Positions 1-10,096 of a stretch of DNA of 64,000 nucleotides are shown here, piece by piece. Location of the stretch: assembly GCF_013426735.1 (NCBI RefSeq), contig NZ_AP023272.1, forward strand, positions 389,501-453,500, in the 5' to 3' direction. Both the position numbers and the translations under genes were made by a program. How positions within the stretch are numbered: the first letter of the stretch is position 1; each line of letters opens with the position of its first letter. The DNA is from Agrobacterium vitis. GTDB taxonomy: Bacteria > Pseudomonadota > Alphaproteobacteria > Rhizobiales > Rhizobiaceae. Below the pieces are notes generated by a model. That model did no database searches, was not told where the DNA came from, and worked only from the letters and a program-made list of their open reading frames with translations.

Positions 1-1
1 C

Positions 2-892
2 TGTTATTCCCCGGAACTGGCGACGGAAGTCACGCTCCAGCCAATCCGCCGTTACGCATTCGATGCTGCCATTCTGTTTTCCGACATTCTCGTCATTCCC
101 GATGCCCTGAATCGAAACGTCACCTTCACCGAAGGCAAAGGCCCTGAAATGACGCCGATCACCGCCGATGAGATTCTGGATTTACCGGACCAATCGGTTT
201 TCCCGCATCTGAACCCGGTGATCGAAACAGTGTCGCGATTACGCCAGACATTGCCGGATGAAACCACTCTGCTTGGATTTTGTGGTGCCCCCTGGACTGT
301 GGCAACCTATATGATCGCCGGGCATGGCACCCCGGATCAGGCCCCGGCCCGCCTGTTTGCCTATCGACATCGCCAGGCTTTCCTGCGGCTTCTGGATCAC
401 CTCGCTGATCTTTCTGCCGAATATTTGCAGGCGCAGATCGACGCTGGTGCAGATGCGGTGCAAATCTTTGATTCCTGGGCTGGGGTTCTGGGTGAAGAGG
501 AATTTGCGGATTTTTGTGTCAAGCCAGTCAAACGGATCATCGACAAACTGCGTCTCAGCCGCCCCGACGCGAAAATCATCAGTTTTGCGAAAGGGGCTGG
601 AACACTCCTGAAGGATTACCGTCGCCGGACCGGAGCTGACGCAATTGGGCTGGATTGGAGTGTGCCTTTGTCCTTTGCCGCCGAGTTGCAAAAAGACGGA
701 CCTGTTCAGGGTAATCTCGATCCGATGCTGGCGGTTGCCGGTGGTCAGGCGATGCGTGATGGCATAGACAGGATCCTGGACCGGCTCGGGACCGGTCCGC
801 TGATCTTCAATCTGGGCCATGGGATTACGCCACAAGCCGATCCGGAAACGGTGCGAGAGCTCGTGCAGCATGTCAGGCAAAAGGTGCAATGA
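2..892 (+). CDS. hemE: uroporphyrinogen decarboxylase, 5' end missing
   Basis: HemE decarboxylates uroporphyrinogen III to coproporphyrinogen III in cytoplasmic haem synthesis. The open frame runs in from the left edge without a start codon; about 296 residues are present of the usual roughly 340, so about 45 N-terminal residues lie outside. Visible family signatures include [17 protein letters not shown] near the window edge, [16 protein letters not shown], and GLDWSVPL followed by GNLDP. The stop codon is separated by one base from the hemJ start, so the two genes are probably co-transcribed. In alphaproteobacteria the gap upstream of hemE often contains oriC; that gap is just outside this window. 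Confidence 0.95.
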   Translation, partial: CYSPELATEVTLQPIRRYAFDAAILFSDILVIPDALNRNVTFTEGKGPEMTPITADEILDLPDQSVFPHLNPVIETVSRLRQTLPDETTLLGFCGAPWTVATYMIAGHGTPDQAPARLFAYRHRQAFLRLLDHLADLSAEYLQAQIDAGADAVQIFDSWAGVLGEEEFADFCVKPVKRIIDKLRLSRPDAKIISFAKGAGTLLKDYRRRTGADAIGLDWSVPLSFAAELQKDGPVQGNLDPMLAVAGGQAMRDGIDRILDRLGTGPLIFNLGHGITPQADPETVRELVQHVRQKVQ

Positions 893-893
893 G

Positions 894-1433
894 ATGAGTG
901 GCAGGCAAAGCGGAGAAACAGCTGGGAAGACCGCACGCCTGCGGGCCTTGGTGGCCCTTGCCATTTTTTGCCTGATCGTGATTGCCTTGTTTTGGGCTGG
1001 CCCCGATCAATCCTATCTCTGGATAAAGGCCTTGCATGTCATCGCGATCATCTCCTGGATGGCGGGCCTGCTCTATATGCCGCGGCTGCTGATCTACCAT
1101 TTCGATGCGCCGAAGGGATCGCTCCAAGCCGAGACATTTGCGGTTATGGAGCGTCGCCTGATGAATGTGATCATGCGTCCTGCAATGGCCCTTTCCTGGA
1201 TTCTGGGTCTTTATCTCGCCTGGTCGGTTTTTGGATTCCACGGCGGATGGCTGCACGCAAAACTGGCTGCGGTTGTTTGTCTCACCCTCGCTAACGAATA
1301 TCTCGGCATGGCCACAAAATCCTTTGCCAACGGCGAGTATTTGAAAACCCCGCGATTTTGGCGGGCTTTCAATGAAATCCCGACAGTCCTGATGATCGTG
1401 ATTGTCATTCTGGTCATTGTAAAACCCTTCTAA
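894..1433 (+). CDS. hemJ: protoporphyrinogen oxidase HemJ
   Basis: HemJ is the membrane protoporphyrinogen IX oxidase used by many alphaproteobacteria. The 179-residue product begins MSGRQSGE; this ATG starts one base after the hemE stop, and a longer in-frame start inside hemE is unlikely. Hydrophobic helices are visible at about residues 17-36 and 43-65, with further helices after about residue 90. The second helix carries WIKALHVIAIISWMAGLLYM, including the conserved His and Trp-Met cluster of the family, and the C-terminus ends in a hydrophobic helix followed by KPF. Linkage to hemE supports the role. A short inverted repeat (GCCGC-CTCTT-GCGGC, 1481-1495) follows, but without a T-run. Confidence 0.93.
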   Translation: MSGRQSGETAGKTARLRALVALAIFCLIVIALFWAGPDQSYLWIKALHVIAIISWMAGLLYMPRLLIYHFDAPKGSLQAETFAVMERRLMNVIMRPAMALSWILGLYLAWSVFGFHGGWLHAKLAAVVCLTLANEYLGMATKSFANGEYLKTPRFWRAFNEIPTVLMIVIVILVIVKPF

Positions 1434-1628
1434 AGCAAGGTTCTCACTGACAAGTTGACCGAAATGTGAATGAAATTTCTGCCGCCTCTTGCGGCGCGCC
1501 CTATGAATCGCTATTTTCCCGCTACCCCTCTTCATGGCATGCATTTCTCGTATTCGCCGGTTTCGCTGGCAGAACCGAATTTATCCCCCGCACGCCTTCC
1601 CCAACAGTTTTAAATTATGGTCCCCTTC

Positions 1629-2894
1629 ATGGCTGAAATGAAGCTACAAGAACTCAAGAGCAAATCGCCAACCGATCTGCTGGCCTTTGCGGAATCGCTT
1701 GAGGTCGAAAATGCCAGCACGATGCGCAAACAGGAATTGATGTTTGCCATTTTGAAAATGCTGGCCAGCCAGGATGTCGAAATCATTGGTGAAGGCGTTG
1801 TCGAAGTCCTGCAGGATGGTTTCGGGTTCATGCGTTCGGCCAATGCCAACTATTTGCCGGGTCCGGACGACATCTATATTTCGCCGTCGCAGATCCGTCG
1901 GTTTTCGCTGAAGACCGGCGATACCGTCGAAGGACCGATCCGCGGACCCAAGGAAGGCGAGCGCTATTTCGCGCTGCTGAAAGTCAATACGATCAATTTC
2001 GAGGATCCGGAAAAGATCCGCCATAAGGTCCACTTCGATAACCTGACGCCGCTCTACCCGAATGAGCGGTTCAAGATGGAATTGGAGATTCCTACCTCCA
2101 AGGATCTTTCCTCCCGGGTCATCGATCTGGTTGCGCCGCTTGGCAAAGGCCAGCGTGGCTTGATCGTCGCGCCGCCGCGGACTGGTAAAACCGTCCTGCT
2201 CCAGAATATCGCTCATTCCATTACCGCCAACCATCCGGAATGCTATCTGATCGTCCTTCTGATCGATGAACGTCCTGAAGAAGTGACGGATATGCAGCGT
2301 TCCGTGCGGGGCGAAGTCGTTTCCTCCACCTTTGACGAGCCGGCCGTGCGCCATGTTCAGGTCGCGGAAATGGTCATTGAGAAGGCCAAACGGTTGGTTG
2401 AGCACGGTCGTGACGTTGTCATCCTGCTCGATTCCATTACCCGCCTTGGCCGTGCCTACAACACCGTCGTTCCGTCTTCTGGCAAGGTCCTGACGGGTGG
2501 TGTCGATGCCAATGCGCTGCAACGCCCCAAGCGCTTCTTTGGCGCAGCGCGTAATATCGAAGAAGGTGGTTCGCTGACGATTATTGCAACCGCGTTGATC
2601 GATACCGGCAGCCGTATGGACGAAGTGATCTTTGAAGAGTTCAAAGGTACCGGCAATTCCGAAATTGTGCTTGACCGCAAGGTTGCCGACAAACGTATCT
2701 TCCCGTCCATGGATATTCTGAAATCCGGAACGCGCAAAGAAGACTTGCTTGTGCCGCGTCAGGACCTTCAGAAGATCTTTGTTCTTCGCCGGATTCTTGC
2801 TCCAATGGGAACAACCGACGCTATCGAATTCCTGATCGACAAATTGAAACAGACGAAGACCAATGGCGATTTCTTCGAATCGATGAATACCTGA
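1629..2894 (+). CDS. rho: transcription termination factor Rho
   Basis: Rho is the hexameric RNA-dependent ATPase that ends transcription. The 421-residue product begins [20 protein letters not shown], the usual rhizobial N-terminus; an in-frame ATG at 1617 would add four residues, and neither start has a clear Shine-Dalgarno. The N-terminal helical domain is followed by the cold-shock RNA-binding fold ([20 protein letters not shown]), the P-loop [12 protein letters not shown] near residue 180, and the conserved [14 protein letters not shown] and [13 protein letters not shown] blocks. It sits alone between a 195-base leader and a strong terminator. Confidence 0.97.
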   Translation: MAEMKLQELKSKSPTDLLAFAESLEVENASTMRKQELMFAILKMLASQDVEIIGEGVVEVLQDGFGFMRSANANYLPGPDDIYISPSQIRRFSLKTGDTVEGPIRGPKEGERYFALLKVNTINFEDPEKIRHKVHFDNLTPLYPNERFKMELEIPTSKDLSSRVIDLVAPLGKGQRGLIVAPPRTGKTVLLQNIAHSITANHPECYLIVLLIDERPEEVTDMQRSVRGEVVSSTFDEPAVRHVQVAEMVIEKAKRLVEHGRDVVILLDSITRLGRAYNTVVPSSGKVLTGGVDANALQRPKRFFGAARNIEEGGSLTIIATALIDTGSRMDEVIFEEFKGTGNSEIVLDRKVADKRIFPSMDILKSGTRKEDLLVPRQDLQKIFVLRRILAPMGTTDAIEFLIDKLKQTKTNGDFFESMNT

Positions 2895-2931
2895 TCGCTC
2901 TCGCTTTCTTAAGCCGGATTCATAGTTTCAA

Positions 2932-2957
2932 CCTCCGACCGCAAGGTCGGGGGTTTT
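2932..2957 (+). terminator. Rho-independent terminator after rho
   Basis: A nine-base-pair stem (arms 2932-2940 and 2945-2953, one G-T pair) closes on a GCAA tetraloop and is followed by TTTT. It lies 38 bases after the rho stop and before mnmE. Confidence 0.85.
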
Positions 2958-3035
2958 GCATTTGGGGCACACTGTTGATTATGAAGCATGCCCAAGCACA
3001 AGGCAGGTTGCGGGTTCAAGGAGTAAGTTCAAGCA

Positions 3036-4346
3036 ATGGCAGTCGATACTATTTTTGCCCTCTCGACCGGATCGCTTCCGAGTGGTGTAGCCGTCATTCG
3101 GTTATCGGGTCCTGATGTCCAAGCCGTTTTAACAGAACTTTGTGGTATGGTTCCTGAGCCACGCCAGGCCACGTTACGATCGATTCGGCACCGTGATGGA
3201 CTGGTGATTGACCGCGGACTGGTCCTTTTCTTCTCCGGCCCCTCCTCGTTCACTGGTGAGGATTGCGGGGAACTACACGTGCATGGGAGTCGTGCCGTGG
3301 TAAGTGTTTTGCTTTCGACACTGGCCTCGTTCTCCGGTTGCCGCCTTGCAGAGCCAGGAGAGTTTTCGAGACGCGCTTTCGAAAACGGAAAGCTGGATTT
3401 GGTCGAAATTGAAGGCCTAGCCGATCTGCTGGCAGCGGAAACAGAAATGCAGCGGCGCCAAGCTCTAGCCCAAGCCAGCGGTCACGCGACCGGTATCTAT
3501 GAGAGCTGGCGTGAGAAATTGATCTATGGCCGCGCGATGATTGAGGCTGAGTTGGATTTTGCCGATGAAGGGGATATTCCCGGCTCGGTGTCAGATCAGG
3601 TTTGGGATACCATTGCCGACCTCCGCACGCAGATTTCAGCGGCTATTGTCGATGACCGGCGAGGTGAGATCATTCGTGACGGTTTCAACGTTGTGATTGC
3701 TGGGCCTCCTAACGCTGGCAAGTCGAGCCTCATTAATGCGCTTGCTGGTCGGGATGTAGCGATTGTTACCCATTATGCCGGGACGACACGGGACGTTCTG
3801 CAATGTGATATAGACCTTGAAGGATATGTTGTTCGCCTGTATGACACCGCCGGTATTCGAGAGACCGAAGAGGTCATCGAACAGGAAGGCATACGGCGGG
3901 CATTGCGCAAGGTCGAAGAAGCCGATCTCGTTCTATTGCTTGATGACGTTTCATCTCCAGGCCACACAATTAATATTGTTTCGGTTCCGTTTATCACCAT
4001 AGGCACAAAACTTGATCTTGTGTCGGCAAGTGATGAGATTGGACGAGATCTCGTCATTTCGACTTATGTTGCAGACGATGTGGATAGGGTCCGAAGCGTA
4101 ATTCTTGATTCGATTCGGAAACGGTTTGGTCAGAGTGAATCAGTGATCCCAAGTCGCTTGCGACATATTGAATGCCTGCGAGATGCAGTTTCTTACATTG
4201 AGCAGGCCTTGGATGGGCGACTGAGCTTGGAAATCAGGGCGGATTTCCTGCGTTTGGCCAGTGACTCGCTGGGTCGCCTGGTTGGGCGTATCGATACCGA
4301 AACGCTTTTGGGCAAAATCTTTTCGGAATTTTGTGTCGGAAAATGA
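3036..4346 (+). CDS. mnmE: tRNA uridine-5-carboxymethylaminomethyl(34) synthesis GTPase MnmE
   Basis: With MnmG, MnmE installs the carboxymethylaminomethyl group at U34 of several tRNAs. The 436-residue protein has the N-terminal formyl-THF-binding domain, a helical domain, and an inserted Ras-like G domain with G1 GPPNAGKSS near residue 223, AGTTRD, DTAG and the TKLD G4 motif. It ends FSEFCVGK, the C-terminal C-x-GK signature whose Cys is required. AAGGAG at about 3018 supports the start. mnmG follows at once, giving both complex partners from one operon. The stop codon lies inside a parS-like palindrome. Codon use is visibly more A+T-rich than in genes further right. Confidence 0.97.
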   Translation: MAVDTIFALSTGSLPSGVAVIRLSGPDVQAVLTELCGMVPEPRQATLRSIRHRDGLVIDRGLVLFFSGPSSFTGEDCGELHVHGSRAVVSVLLSTLASFSGCRLAEPGEFSRRAFENGKLDLVEIEGLADLLAAETEMQRRQALAQASGHATGIYESWREKLIYGRAMIEAELDFADEGDIPGSVSDQVWDTIADLRTQISAAIVDDRRGEIIRDGFNVVIAGPPNAGKSSLINALAGRDVAIVTHYAGTTRDVLQCDIDLEGYVVRLYDTAGIRETEEVIEQEGIRRALRKVEEADLVLLLDDVSSPGHTINIVSVPFITIGTKLDLVSASDEIGRDLVISTYVADDVDRVRSVILDSIRKRFGQSESVIPSRLRHIECLRDAVSYIEQALDGRLSLEIRADFLRLASDSLGRLVGRIDTETLLGKIFSEFCVGK

Positions 4347-4359
4347 TTCACGTGAAACA
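4344..4359. promoter_or_regulatory. parS-like ParB-binding site (one mismatch)
   Basis: TGATTCACGTGAAACA differs at one base from the 16-base consensus TGTTTCACGTGAAACA. It begins with the TGA stop codon of mnmE and ends just before mnmG. A perfect copy lies 1.9 kb downstream and parAB 2.6 kb downstream. Confidence 0.82.
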
Positions 4360-4371
4360 CTGGTGGTCGAG

Positions 4372-6246
4372 ATGAAAATGATGCCGCGGCGATTTGATGT
4401 GATTGTGATTGGCGGGGGGCATGCGGGCAGTGAAGCTGCCTATGCAAGCGCGCGGCTTGGTGCGCGAACATGCCTAGTGACGCATCGGCGCGATACGATC
4501 GGTGTTATGTCTTGTAATCCGGCCATTGGCGGTTTGGGCAAAGGGCATCTTGTCCGGGAAATTGATGCGCTCGGCGGACTCATGGGCAGATGTGCTGATG
4601 CCGCTGGAATTCAGTTCCGGTTGCTTAACCGTAAGAAAGGACCAGCGGTACGAGGACCGAGAACGCAAGCCGACCGAAAGCTTTACCGCCAAGCCGTACA
4701 AAATGTTCTCTTCAATTATCCACAGCTCGAGATCATCGAAGGGGATGTGTTCGATCTTGATGTCGAAAATGGCACGGTTAAAGGGGTTATTTTGGCAGAC
4801 GGGCAAAGTCTGTCCAGCGCGTCAGTGATATTGACCTCCGGTACTTTTTTGCGCGGTCTCATCCATATTGGACAGACAAAAATTCCGGCCGGACGTGTTG
4901 GCGAAGCCCCTTCGCTTGGTTTGAGCGCGACATTGGGGCGGTTGGGCCTAAGGCTGGGTCGGTTGAAAACCGGAACTCCGGCCAGGTTGGATGGTCGAAC
5001 TATTGATTGGGCACAGCTCGAAATGCAGGCGGCTGATGAGCAACCAGTCCCATTCTCGTTCATGACCGATCGGATTACCAATCCACAGATCGAATGTGGA
5101 ATTACCCGTACCACTGCCGCAACCCACACAATCATTCGAGATAATATTCATCTCTCTGCCATGTATTCTGGGCAGATCGAAGGTGTCGGCCCACGCTACT
5201 GTCCTTCGATTGAGGATAAGATCAGCCGGTTTGGAGATAGGGACGGCCATCAGGTTTTCCTGGAGCCGGAGGGCTTGGATGACTATACGGTCTATCCAAA
5301 TGGAATATCGACGTCTTTGCCGGAGTCCGTGCAGAGAGAGTTCATGAGAACTCTGCCCGGCTTGGAAAATGTGACCATTCTCCAGAGTGCCTATGCAATC
5401 GAATATGACCACATAGACCCGCGGGAATTGTCGGCGAGCCTCGAATTGAAAAGGCTGAATGGTCTCTATCTCGCGGGGCAGATCAATGGAACCACTGGTT
5501 ATGAAGAAGCTGCGGCACAAGGCTTGGTAGCAGGATTCAATGCCGCACGCACGGCAGGCGGCCAGGATGTGGTTCATTTCAGCCGGGCTCAATCGTATAT
5601 TGGCGTGTTGATTGATGATTTGATCAGCCATGGCGTGACTGAGCCCTATAGGATGTTCACCTCGCGTGCTGAGTTTCGTTTGTCGCTTCGGGCGGATAAT
5701 GCCGATATGCGTTTGACGCCTATGGGTATCGCGCTCGGATGTATCGCTTCAGACCAGGAGACACGATTTAAGCACTACAAGCGTCAGATTGATGAAACGA
5801 TCCAGATGTTTGAGGCGAGGAAACTGACACCGAATGAAGCAGTTGCCGTTGGAATTCCAGTCAACCAAGACGGGCGTCGGCGCAGCGCTCTCGAACTGTT
5901 GGCTTATCCCAATATTTCGATTGCCGATCTCTCGCGGCTCTGGCCTGACCTTTCCGCTCTAGATACTAAGGTCGCGGAGGCTGTTGAAATTCACGCGACC
6001 TATGCTGTTTATATGGATCGACAAAATGCCGATATTGCCGCAATCAAACGAGATGAAGATAGACTGATTCCAAAGGATTTCGATTATGCTTCCTTATCGG
6101 GCCTATCCAACGAGCTAAAGCAGAAACTGGAAAAGACCCGTCCTGAAAATCTCTCCCAGGCCGCCAAGGTCGAGGGTATGACCCCCGCGGCCATTTCTCT
6201 GCTTATCGCTTTCTTAAACAAGGGTATGTTGCGACATGTCGGTTGA
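4372..6246 (+). CDS. mnmG: tRNA uridine-5-carboxymethylaminomethyl(34) synthesis enzyme MnmG
   Basis: MnmG (GidA) is the FAD-containing partner of MnmE in U34 modification. The 624-residue protein starts [20 protein letters not shown]; the frame is open further upstream into mnmE, but this start fits the family, which begins a few residues before the FAD-binding [10 protein letters not shown]. Other signatures are [30 protein letters not shown] and [13 protein letters not shown], followed by the helical C-terminal domain that contacts MnmE. Its end overlaps rsmG by 11 bases, so translation is probably coupled. In-frame ATGs at 4378 and 4381 are alternative starts. Confidence 0.96.
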   Translation: MKMMPRRFDVIVIGGGHAGSEAAYASARLGARTCLVTHRRDTIGVMSCNPAIGGLGKGHLVREIDALGGLMGRCADAAGIQFRLLNRKKGPAVRGPRTQADRKLYRQAVQNVLFNYPQLEIIEGDVFDLDVENGTVKGVILADGQSLSSASVILTSGTFLRGLIHIGQTKIPAGRVGEAPSLGLSATLGRLGLRLGRLKTGTPARLDGRTIDWAQLEMQAADEQPVPFSFMTDRITNPQIECGITRTTAATHTIIRDNIHLSAMYSGQIEGVGPRYCPSIEDKISRFGDRDGHQVFLEPEGLDDYTVYPNGISTSLPESVQREFMRTLPGLENVTILQSAYAIEYDHIDPRELSASLELKRLNGLYLAGQINGTTGYEEAAAQGLVAGFNAARTAGGQDVVHFSRAQSYIGVLIDDLISHGVTEPYRMFTSRAEFRLSLRADNADMRLTPMGIALGCIASDQETRFKHYKRQIDETIQMFEARKLTPNEAVAVGIPVNQDGRRRSALELLAYPNISIADLSRLWPDLSALDTKVAEAVEIHATYAVYMDRQNADIAAIKRDEDRLIPKDFDYASLSGLSNELKQKLEKTRPENLSQAAKVEGMTPAAISLLIAFLNKGMLRHVG

Positions 6247-6886
6247 TGCAATGTCCGCGAGTCTCTTTCAGCGGCTTACCGGTCTACGTGTTTCACGTGA
6301 AACATACGAAAAACTGGATCATTTCGTCGATCTGTTTGGCAAATGGTCCAAGGTCATCAACCTTGTTGCCAATTCAACGAAAGATCAGATCTGGCATCGA
6401 CATGTCATTGATAGCGCGCAGCTGTTTAAGCTTCGTTCGAACCCACAGCACTGGATCGACTTGGGAAGTGGTGGCGGATTTCCGGGTGTCATTACTGCGA
6501 TTTTATTGTCGGAAAAGAGCGACGGCTGGGTCGATTTGGTCGAGAGCAATAATAAAAAAGCTGCGTTCCTCCGCACGGCTCTGATGGAAACCGGGGCCCG
6601 AGGCAGAGTTCATCCCGTGCGAATCGAAGAAGCACATAAAAGTCTGTCTGCTTGCAATACAATTTCGGCTCGAGCGCTTGCCGATCTCGATCTGCTTTTT
6701 TCTTATGCGTCTCCTTGGGCCGAAAAAAACAAAGATCTTAATTTTCTCCTGCATAAAGGTCGGGATTACCAGTCTGAAGTTAACAATGCGCGTGACCGAT
6801 GGACGTTTGATCTGATAATACATCCTAGCGTGCTTGAAGCCGACTCTGTCATCCTGGAAGTGAGCGGGCTTGCACGATCAAAGTAA
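6236..6886 (+). CDS. rsmG: 16S rRNA (guanine(527)-N7)-methyltransferase RsmG
   Basis: RsmG (GidB) methylates G527 in 16S rRNA using S-adenosylmethionine. The 216-residue protein carries the SAM-binding loop [12 protein letters not shown] near residue 80 and the family pattern VNLVAN-like motif (here VINLVANST). It overlaps the end of mnmG. An in-frame ATG at 6251 is an alternative start. Codons for Val-Ser-Arg-Glu-Thr near residues 19-23 are themselves a perfect parS site, so this short stretch is constrained at both protein and DNA level. Confidence 0.95.
   Translation: MSVDAMSASLFQRLTGLRVSRETYEKLDHFVDLFGKWSKVINLVANSTKDQIWHRHVIDSAQLFKLRSNPQHWIDLGSGGGFPGVITAILLSEKSDGWVDLVESNNKKAAFLRTALMETGARGRVHPVRIEEAHKSLSACNTISARALADLDLLFSYASPWAEKNKDLNFLLHKGRDYQSEVNNARDRWTFDLIIHPSVLEADSVILEVSGLARSK
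6289..6304. promoter_or_regulatory. parS, perfect ParB-binding palindrome
   Basis: TGTTTCACGTGAAACA matches the bacterial parS consensus exactly and is a perfect 16-base palindrome. It lies inside the rsmG coding region, encoding V-S-R-E-T, and is 0.6 kb upstream of parA. Confidence 0.95.
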
Positions 6887-6904
6887 GATCAGTCAGGTGA
6901 CCTC

Positions 6905-7699
6905 ATGCCCCACGAGAAGAACCGGATCATAACGATTGCCAATCAAAAAGGCGGTGTCGGCAAGACTACGACCGCCATTAATCTTGCAACCGCATTGGCT
7001 GCGATTGGCGAAAGAGTATTGATTGTCGATCTCGATCCCCAAGGCAACGCAAGCACGGGTTTGGGAATTGACCGCCGTGACCGCAAATTGTCCTCCTATG
7101 ATTTATTGATCGGAAGCCATAGCGTTTCCGAAACGGTTATCGATACTGCGGTGCCTAATCTGTCGATTGTACCCTCCACCCTCGACTTGCTGGGGCTTGA
7201 GATGGAAATCGCCCAGAAGGCTGATCGGGTGTTTCGCTTGAAGGCTGCTTTGCAATCTCAAGATGGATTGGCCTATTCCTATGTGCTGGTCGATTGCCCT
7301 CCGTCTTTTAATTTGCTGACAATGAACGCTATGGCTGCGGCGCATTCTATTTTGGTACCGCTCCAATGTGAGTTTTTTGCACTGGAAGGTCTTAGCCAAT
7401 TGCTTGAAACGATTGGTCAGGTCAGGCGCAACGTTAATCCCACCTTGGATATCCAAGGCATTGTTCTGACAATGTTCGACTCCCGGAATAATCTCGCTCA
7501 GCAGGTGGTGACAGACGTCCGGAGCCATTTGGGTGAAAAGGTCTATCACACGCTCATTCCGCGCAACGTCAGGGTCTCGGAAGCACCGTCTTATGGAAAG
7601 CCGGCTATTCTTTATGACCTGAAATGCGCAGGCAGTCAGGCTTATCTGCAATTGGCGTCAGAAGTTATCCAAAGGGAGAGGCAACGTCGCGCGGCTTAG
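6905..7699 (+). CDS. parA: chromosome partitioning ATPase ParA
   Basis: ParA is the DNA-binding ATPase that moves ParB-parS complexes during origin segregation. The 264-residue protein has the deviant Walker A motif NQKGGVGKTTTAINLA at residues 12-27, VDLDPQGNAS after strand 2, and VDCPPSFNLLTMNA as Walker B region. It lacks the extra N-terminal DNA-binding domain of plasmid RepA/SopA proteins, as expected for the chromosomal type. It follows rsmG by 18 bases and precedes parB by about 100 bases, the standard alphaproteobacterial gid-par order. Confidence 0.97.
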   Translation: MPHEKNRIITIANQKGGVGKTTTAINLATALAAIGERVLIVDLDPQGNASTGLGIDRRDRKLSSYDLLIGSHSVSETVIDTAVPNLSIVPSTLDLLGLEMEIAQKADRVFRLKAALQSQDGLAYSYVLVDCPPSFNLLTMNAMAAAHSILVPLQCEFFALEGLSQLLETIGQVRRNVNPTLDIQGIVLTMFDSRNNLAQQVVTDVRSHLGEKVYHTLIPRNVRVSEAPSYGKPAILYDLKCAGSQAYLQLASEVIQRERQRRAA

Positions 7700-7803
7700 A
7701 TCGTCTGTCCTGCGCCTATGGGTATGGTTTTGACGATTTGAATGGTGTTGACGTGGCGAGTAAAAGCCTGTTCCAGCGTGAAGAGTGAACGAAGAGGTTC
7801 GTG

Positions 7804-8682
7804 ATGAACGACGATATTTCGAAACGGCGTCTTGGTCGTGGTTTGGCCGCCTTGATTGGCGAAATGGATCAACCTGTTCCTGTCGATGAAAGCAGAGCTG
7901 TGGTCTCTGCCGACCGGATGGTGCCGATTGAATTTGTGTCTCGTAATCCACGCAATCCTCGTCGTTACTTTGACGAAACGGTTCTTCAGGAACTTGCTGG
8001 CTCCATTCGCCAACACGGCATTGTGCAGCCAGTCGTGGTGCGAACGATTGCAACAGGCCGTTACGAAATCATTGCTGGCGAACGTCGCTGGCGGGCAGCC
8101 CAGCTCGCCGGATTGGTAGAAATACCCGTTATCGTTCGCGATGTGGATGATCGCACCGCTCTGGAATTGGCAATTGTCGAAAACGTTCAACGTGCTGATC
8201 TCAATCCGCTCGAAGAGGCGATGGGATATGAACAACTGATTGCAGAACATGGATATACCCAGAATGATCTCGGGGAGATTATCGGCAAGAGCCGCAGCCA
8301 TGTGGCGAACAGCCTGCGGCTTTTGAAGCTTCCTGATCCAGTGCGCGATATGCTAGCAGACGGTTCTCTGTCTGCCGGTCATGCTCGTGCTTTGGTCTCG
8401 ACATCGGACCCGAATAGCTTGGCCCGTCAGATCGTGTCCAAAGGCATGTCGGTCCGAGATGCTGAGCGTCTGGCGCAAAACGACATCAAGGGCCAAGGCC
8501 AGCCAAAGCCGCACGTGGCGCCTGCAAAGGACTCTGATACAGTCGCATTGGAGAGAAGCCTATCGGATCGTTTGGGATTGGATGTGTCGATCAATCACAA
8601 AGGTGGCGGTGGCCAGCTTCGAATCAATTACAAAACCCTGGAGCAGCTTGAGGAAATTTGCCGGTTGCTTGAGGCGCGCTAG
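7804..8682 (+). CDS. parB: chromosome partitioning protein ParB (CTPase)
   Basis: ParB binds parS, loads as a CTP-dependent clamp and recruits ParA and SMC. The 292-residue protein begins MNDDISKRRLGRGLAALIGE; GAGG six bases upstream supports this ATG over the adjacent GTG at 7801. The N-terminal domain has the CTP-binding motif GERRWRAAQLAG, followed by the helix-turn-helix YTQNDLGEIIGKSRSHVANS, and a C-terminal dimerisation domain of about 50 residues. Two candidate sites for it lie upstream, at 4344 and 6289. Confidence 0.97.
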   Translation: MNDDISKRRLGRGLAALIGEMDQPVPVDESRAVVSADRMVPIEFVSRNPRNPRRYFDETVLQELAGSIRQHGIVQPVVVRTIATGRYEIIAGERRWRAAQLAGLVEIPVIVRDVDDRTALELAIVENVQRADLNPLEEAMGYEQLIAEHGYTQNDLGEIIGKSRSHVANSLRLLKLPDPVRDMLADGSLSAGHARALVSTSDPNSLARQIVSKGMSVRDAERLAQNDIKGQGQPKPHVAPAKDSDTVALERSLSDRLGLDVSINHKGGGGQLRINYKTLEQLEEICRLLEAR

Positions 8683-8742
8683 CCTCTGAATGGACTTTTG
8701 CGCTGCCGTTTATCTTCCAAATAAAGCAGAAGACAATATTCT

Positions 8743-8770
8743 TTGCCATTTCCTGAGCGTGAAATGGCAA
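8743..8770. repeat. hairpin between convergent parB and holA
   Basis: TTGCCATTTC (8743-8752) and GAAATGGCAA (8761-8770) form a perfect ten-base-pair stem with an eight-base loop. It sits between the ends of two convergent genes, so it may terminate transcription, although no T-run follows on either strand. Confidence 0.6.
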
Positions 8771-8780
8771 GCAGAAGAAG

Positions 8781-9824
8781 TTACTGGCGGCTTCTCCTGG
8801 CCGATTGCAGGGTAATGGCCAGAAGGGTTTGAAGCGACAGGCTGTCTTCTAAAGATGGCTGACGTCTGCTGGCGAGAATAGCTGCCTGTAATCGGCGCAT
8901 CTCGACTGAAAGGGCGTCGGACGGCCAATTCTTTAGAGATTTTTCAAACAGTGGCTTTCGCTTGAAATGTATCTGACGGCCAAGCGTTTGCATGACTTGG
9001 CCAGCCTGTTGGCGTTTTTCATCCATCTCACTTCGCATAATGTCCAGCAACTGAAACTGTCGAAGGCACCCCTGAAGAACCAGGAACATGGGTGTTTTGG
9101 AGGTGGCAATTTTCTGGACGGCATGCAAGAGAGCGTCGGAATTGCCAGCAAGCACGGCATCTACCGCTTCGTCCGTCGAAACGGCGCTGGCATCTCCAAT
9201 AATCTGCTCGACATGGGTTTCATCGACGAGATCGTCATGCAGACAATAGAGCAGCAGCTTGGATATCTCATTGCGAGATGCGCGGCGGTCACCGCCTAGA
9301 CTTTCACTGAGCAGTGAACGAGCCGCAGGCGTCAGTCTCTTTCCTGCGGCGCTGAATTCCGCGTCAATCAAGGCATTGATGGCGCGTGCATCGTCCTGAT
9401 AGCAGGGAATAACTGCGATATTGCGGGCTGGCTCGGCTATTTTCCGGGTCGCTGATCCCTTTTTGAGATCCCCAGCCTCCAAGATGAGACAACTGGAGTC
9501 TGGCGGATCGCTCGCAAGAATTTGTAGCCCATCCACCACACTCTTTTCATTGGCGATACCACGGATCCAGACAAGCCTGTCACCGCCGAATAGGCCGAGG
9601 GCGTTCATTTCATCCAATAGTTTTCCCGGATCGCTCTGCAGGTCGCTGCTATCCAGCCGAATGACCGAGAAGGGATCGTCAAGCGCAACGCCAGTCGATT
9701 TGGCAAGGGCTGCCGCGCGTTCCGCCACAAGGCCAACATCCGGGCCATAGACCAGAAACATCTTGTAGTGGCGGACTGATTTTTGCAGAAAGCCATCGAA
9801 TTCGTGTGACTTGACTTCAACCAT
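8781..9824 (-). CDS. holA: DNA polymerase III subunit delta
   Basis: HolA is the clamp-loader delta subunit that opens the beta sliding clamp. The 347-residue product has the HolA layout: N-terminal AAA+-like domain (FLVYGPDVGLVAERA in place of a functional P-loop), a second domain containing RLTPAARSLLSESLGGDRRA, and a helical C-terminal collar domain with KTPMFLVLQGCLRQF. GGAGAG precedes the ATG. It lies downstream of leuS and lptE on the same strand, an order common in Rhizobiales, but a palindrome-rich 272-base gap separates it from lptE. Confidence 0.93.
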   Translation of the reverse strand: MVEVKSHEFDGFLQKSVRHYKMFLVYGPDVGLVAERAAALAKSTGVALDDPFSVIRLDSSDLQSDPGKLLDEMNALGLFGGDRLVWIRGIANEKSVVDGLQILASDPPDSSCLILEAGDLKKGSATRKIAEPARNIAVIPCYQDDARAINALIDAEFSAAGKRLTPAARSLLSESLGGDRRASRNEISKLLLYCLHDDLVDETHVEQIIGDASAVSTDEAVDAVLAGNSDALLHAVQKIATSKTPMFLVLQGCLRQFQLLDIMRSEMDEKRQQAGQVMQTLGRQIHFKRKPLFEKSLKNWPSDALSVEMRRLQAAILASRRQPSLEDSLSLQTLLAITLQSARRSRQ

Positions 9825-9886
9825 GGCTTCAAGTCTCTCCGCTTGACCGTGTATCAGACAGGCAGTGCAGCAAATTTAAAGTGATA

Positions 9887-10023
9887 GAGCATCATGCGTT
9901 TGATTAAACGCATGATGCTCAAGAATTTTTCAGGAAAAAGTAAAACCGGTTTTCCATTAAGACGAGCGGGTTGAAGGATGTCTATAGGTTGTCCGGTTCA
10001 ATGTGATCCCAAGCAACCTATAG
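9887..10023. repeat. intergenic palindrome cluster between lptE and holA
   Basis: Two perfect inverted repeats fill the gap. GAGCATCATGCGTTT (9887-9901) pairs with AAACGCATGATGCTC (9906-9920) around GATT. CTATAGGTTG (9982-9991) pairs with CAACCTATAG (10014-10023). Between them lies AAACCGGTTTTCC-type sequence, a motif also present near 56740 and frequent in rhizobial intergenic repeats. Confidence 0.8.
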
Positions 10024-10096
10024 CGCTGTGCATTGCGATTTCAGGCACATCCCATCGAAAATCCCGGGCTCTCCATGTTGAAAAAACCCGCGTTTA

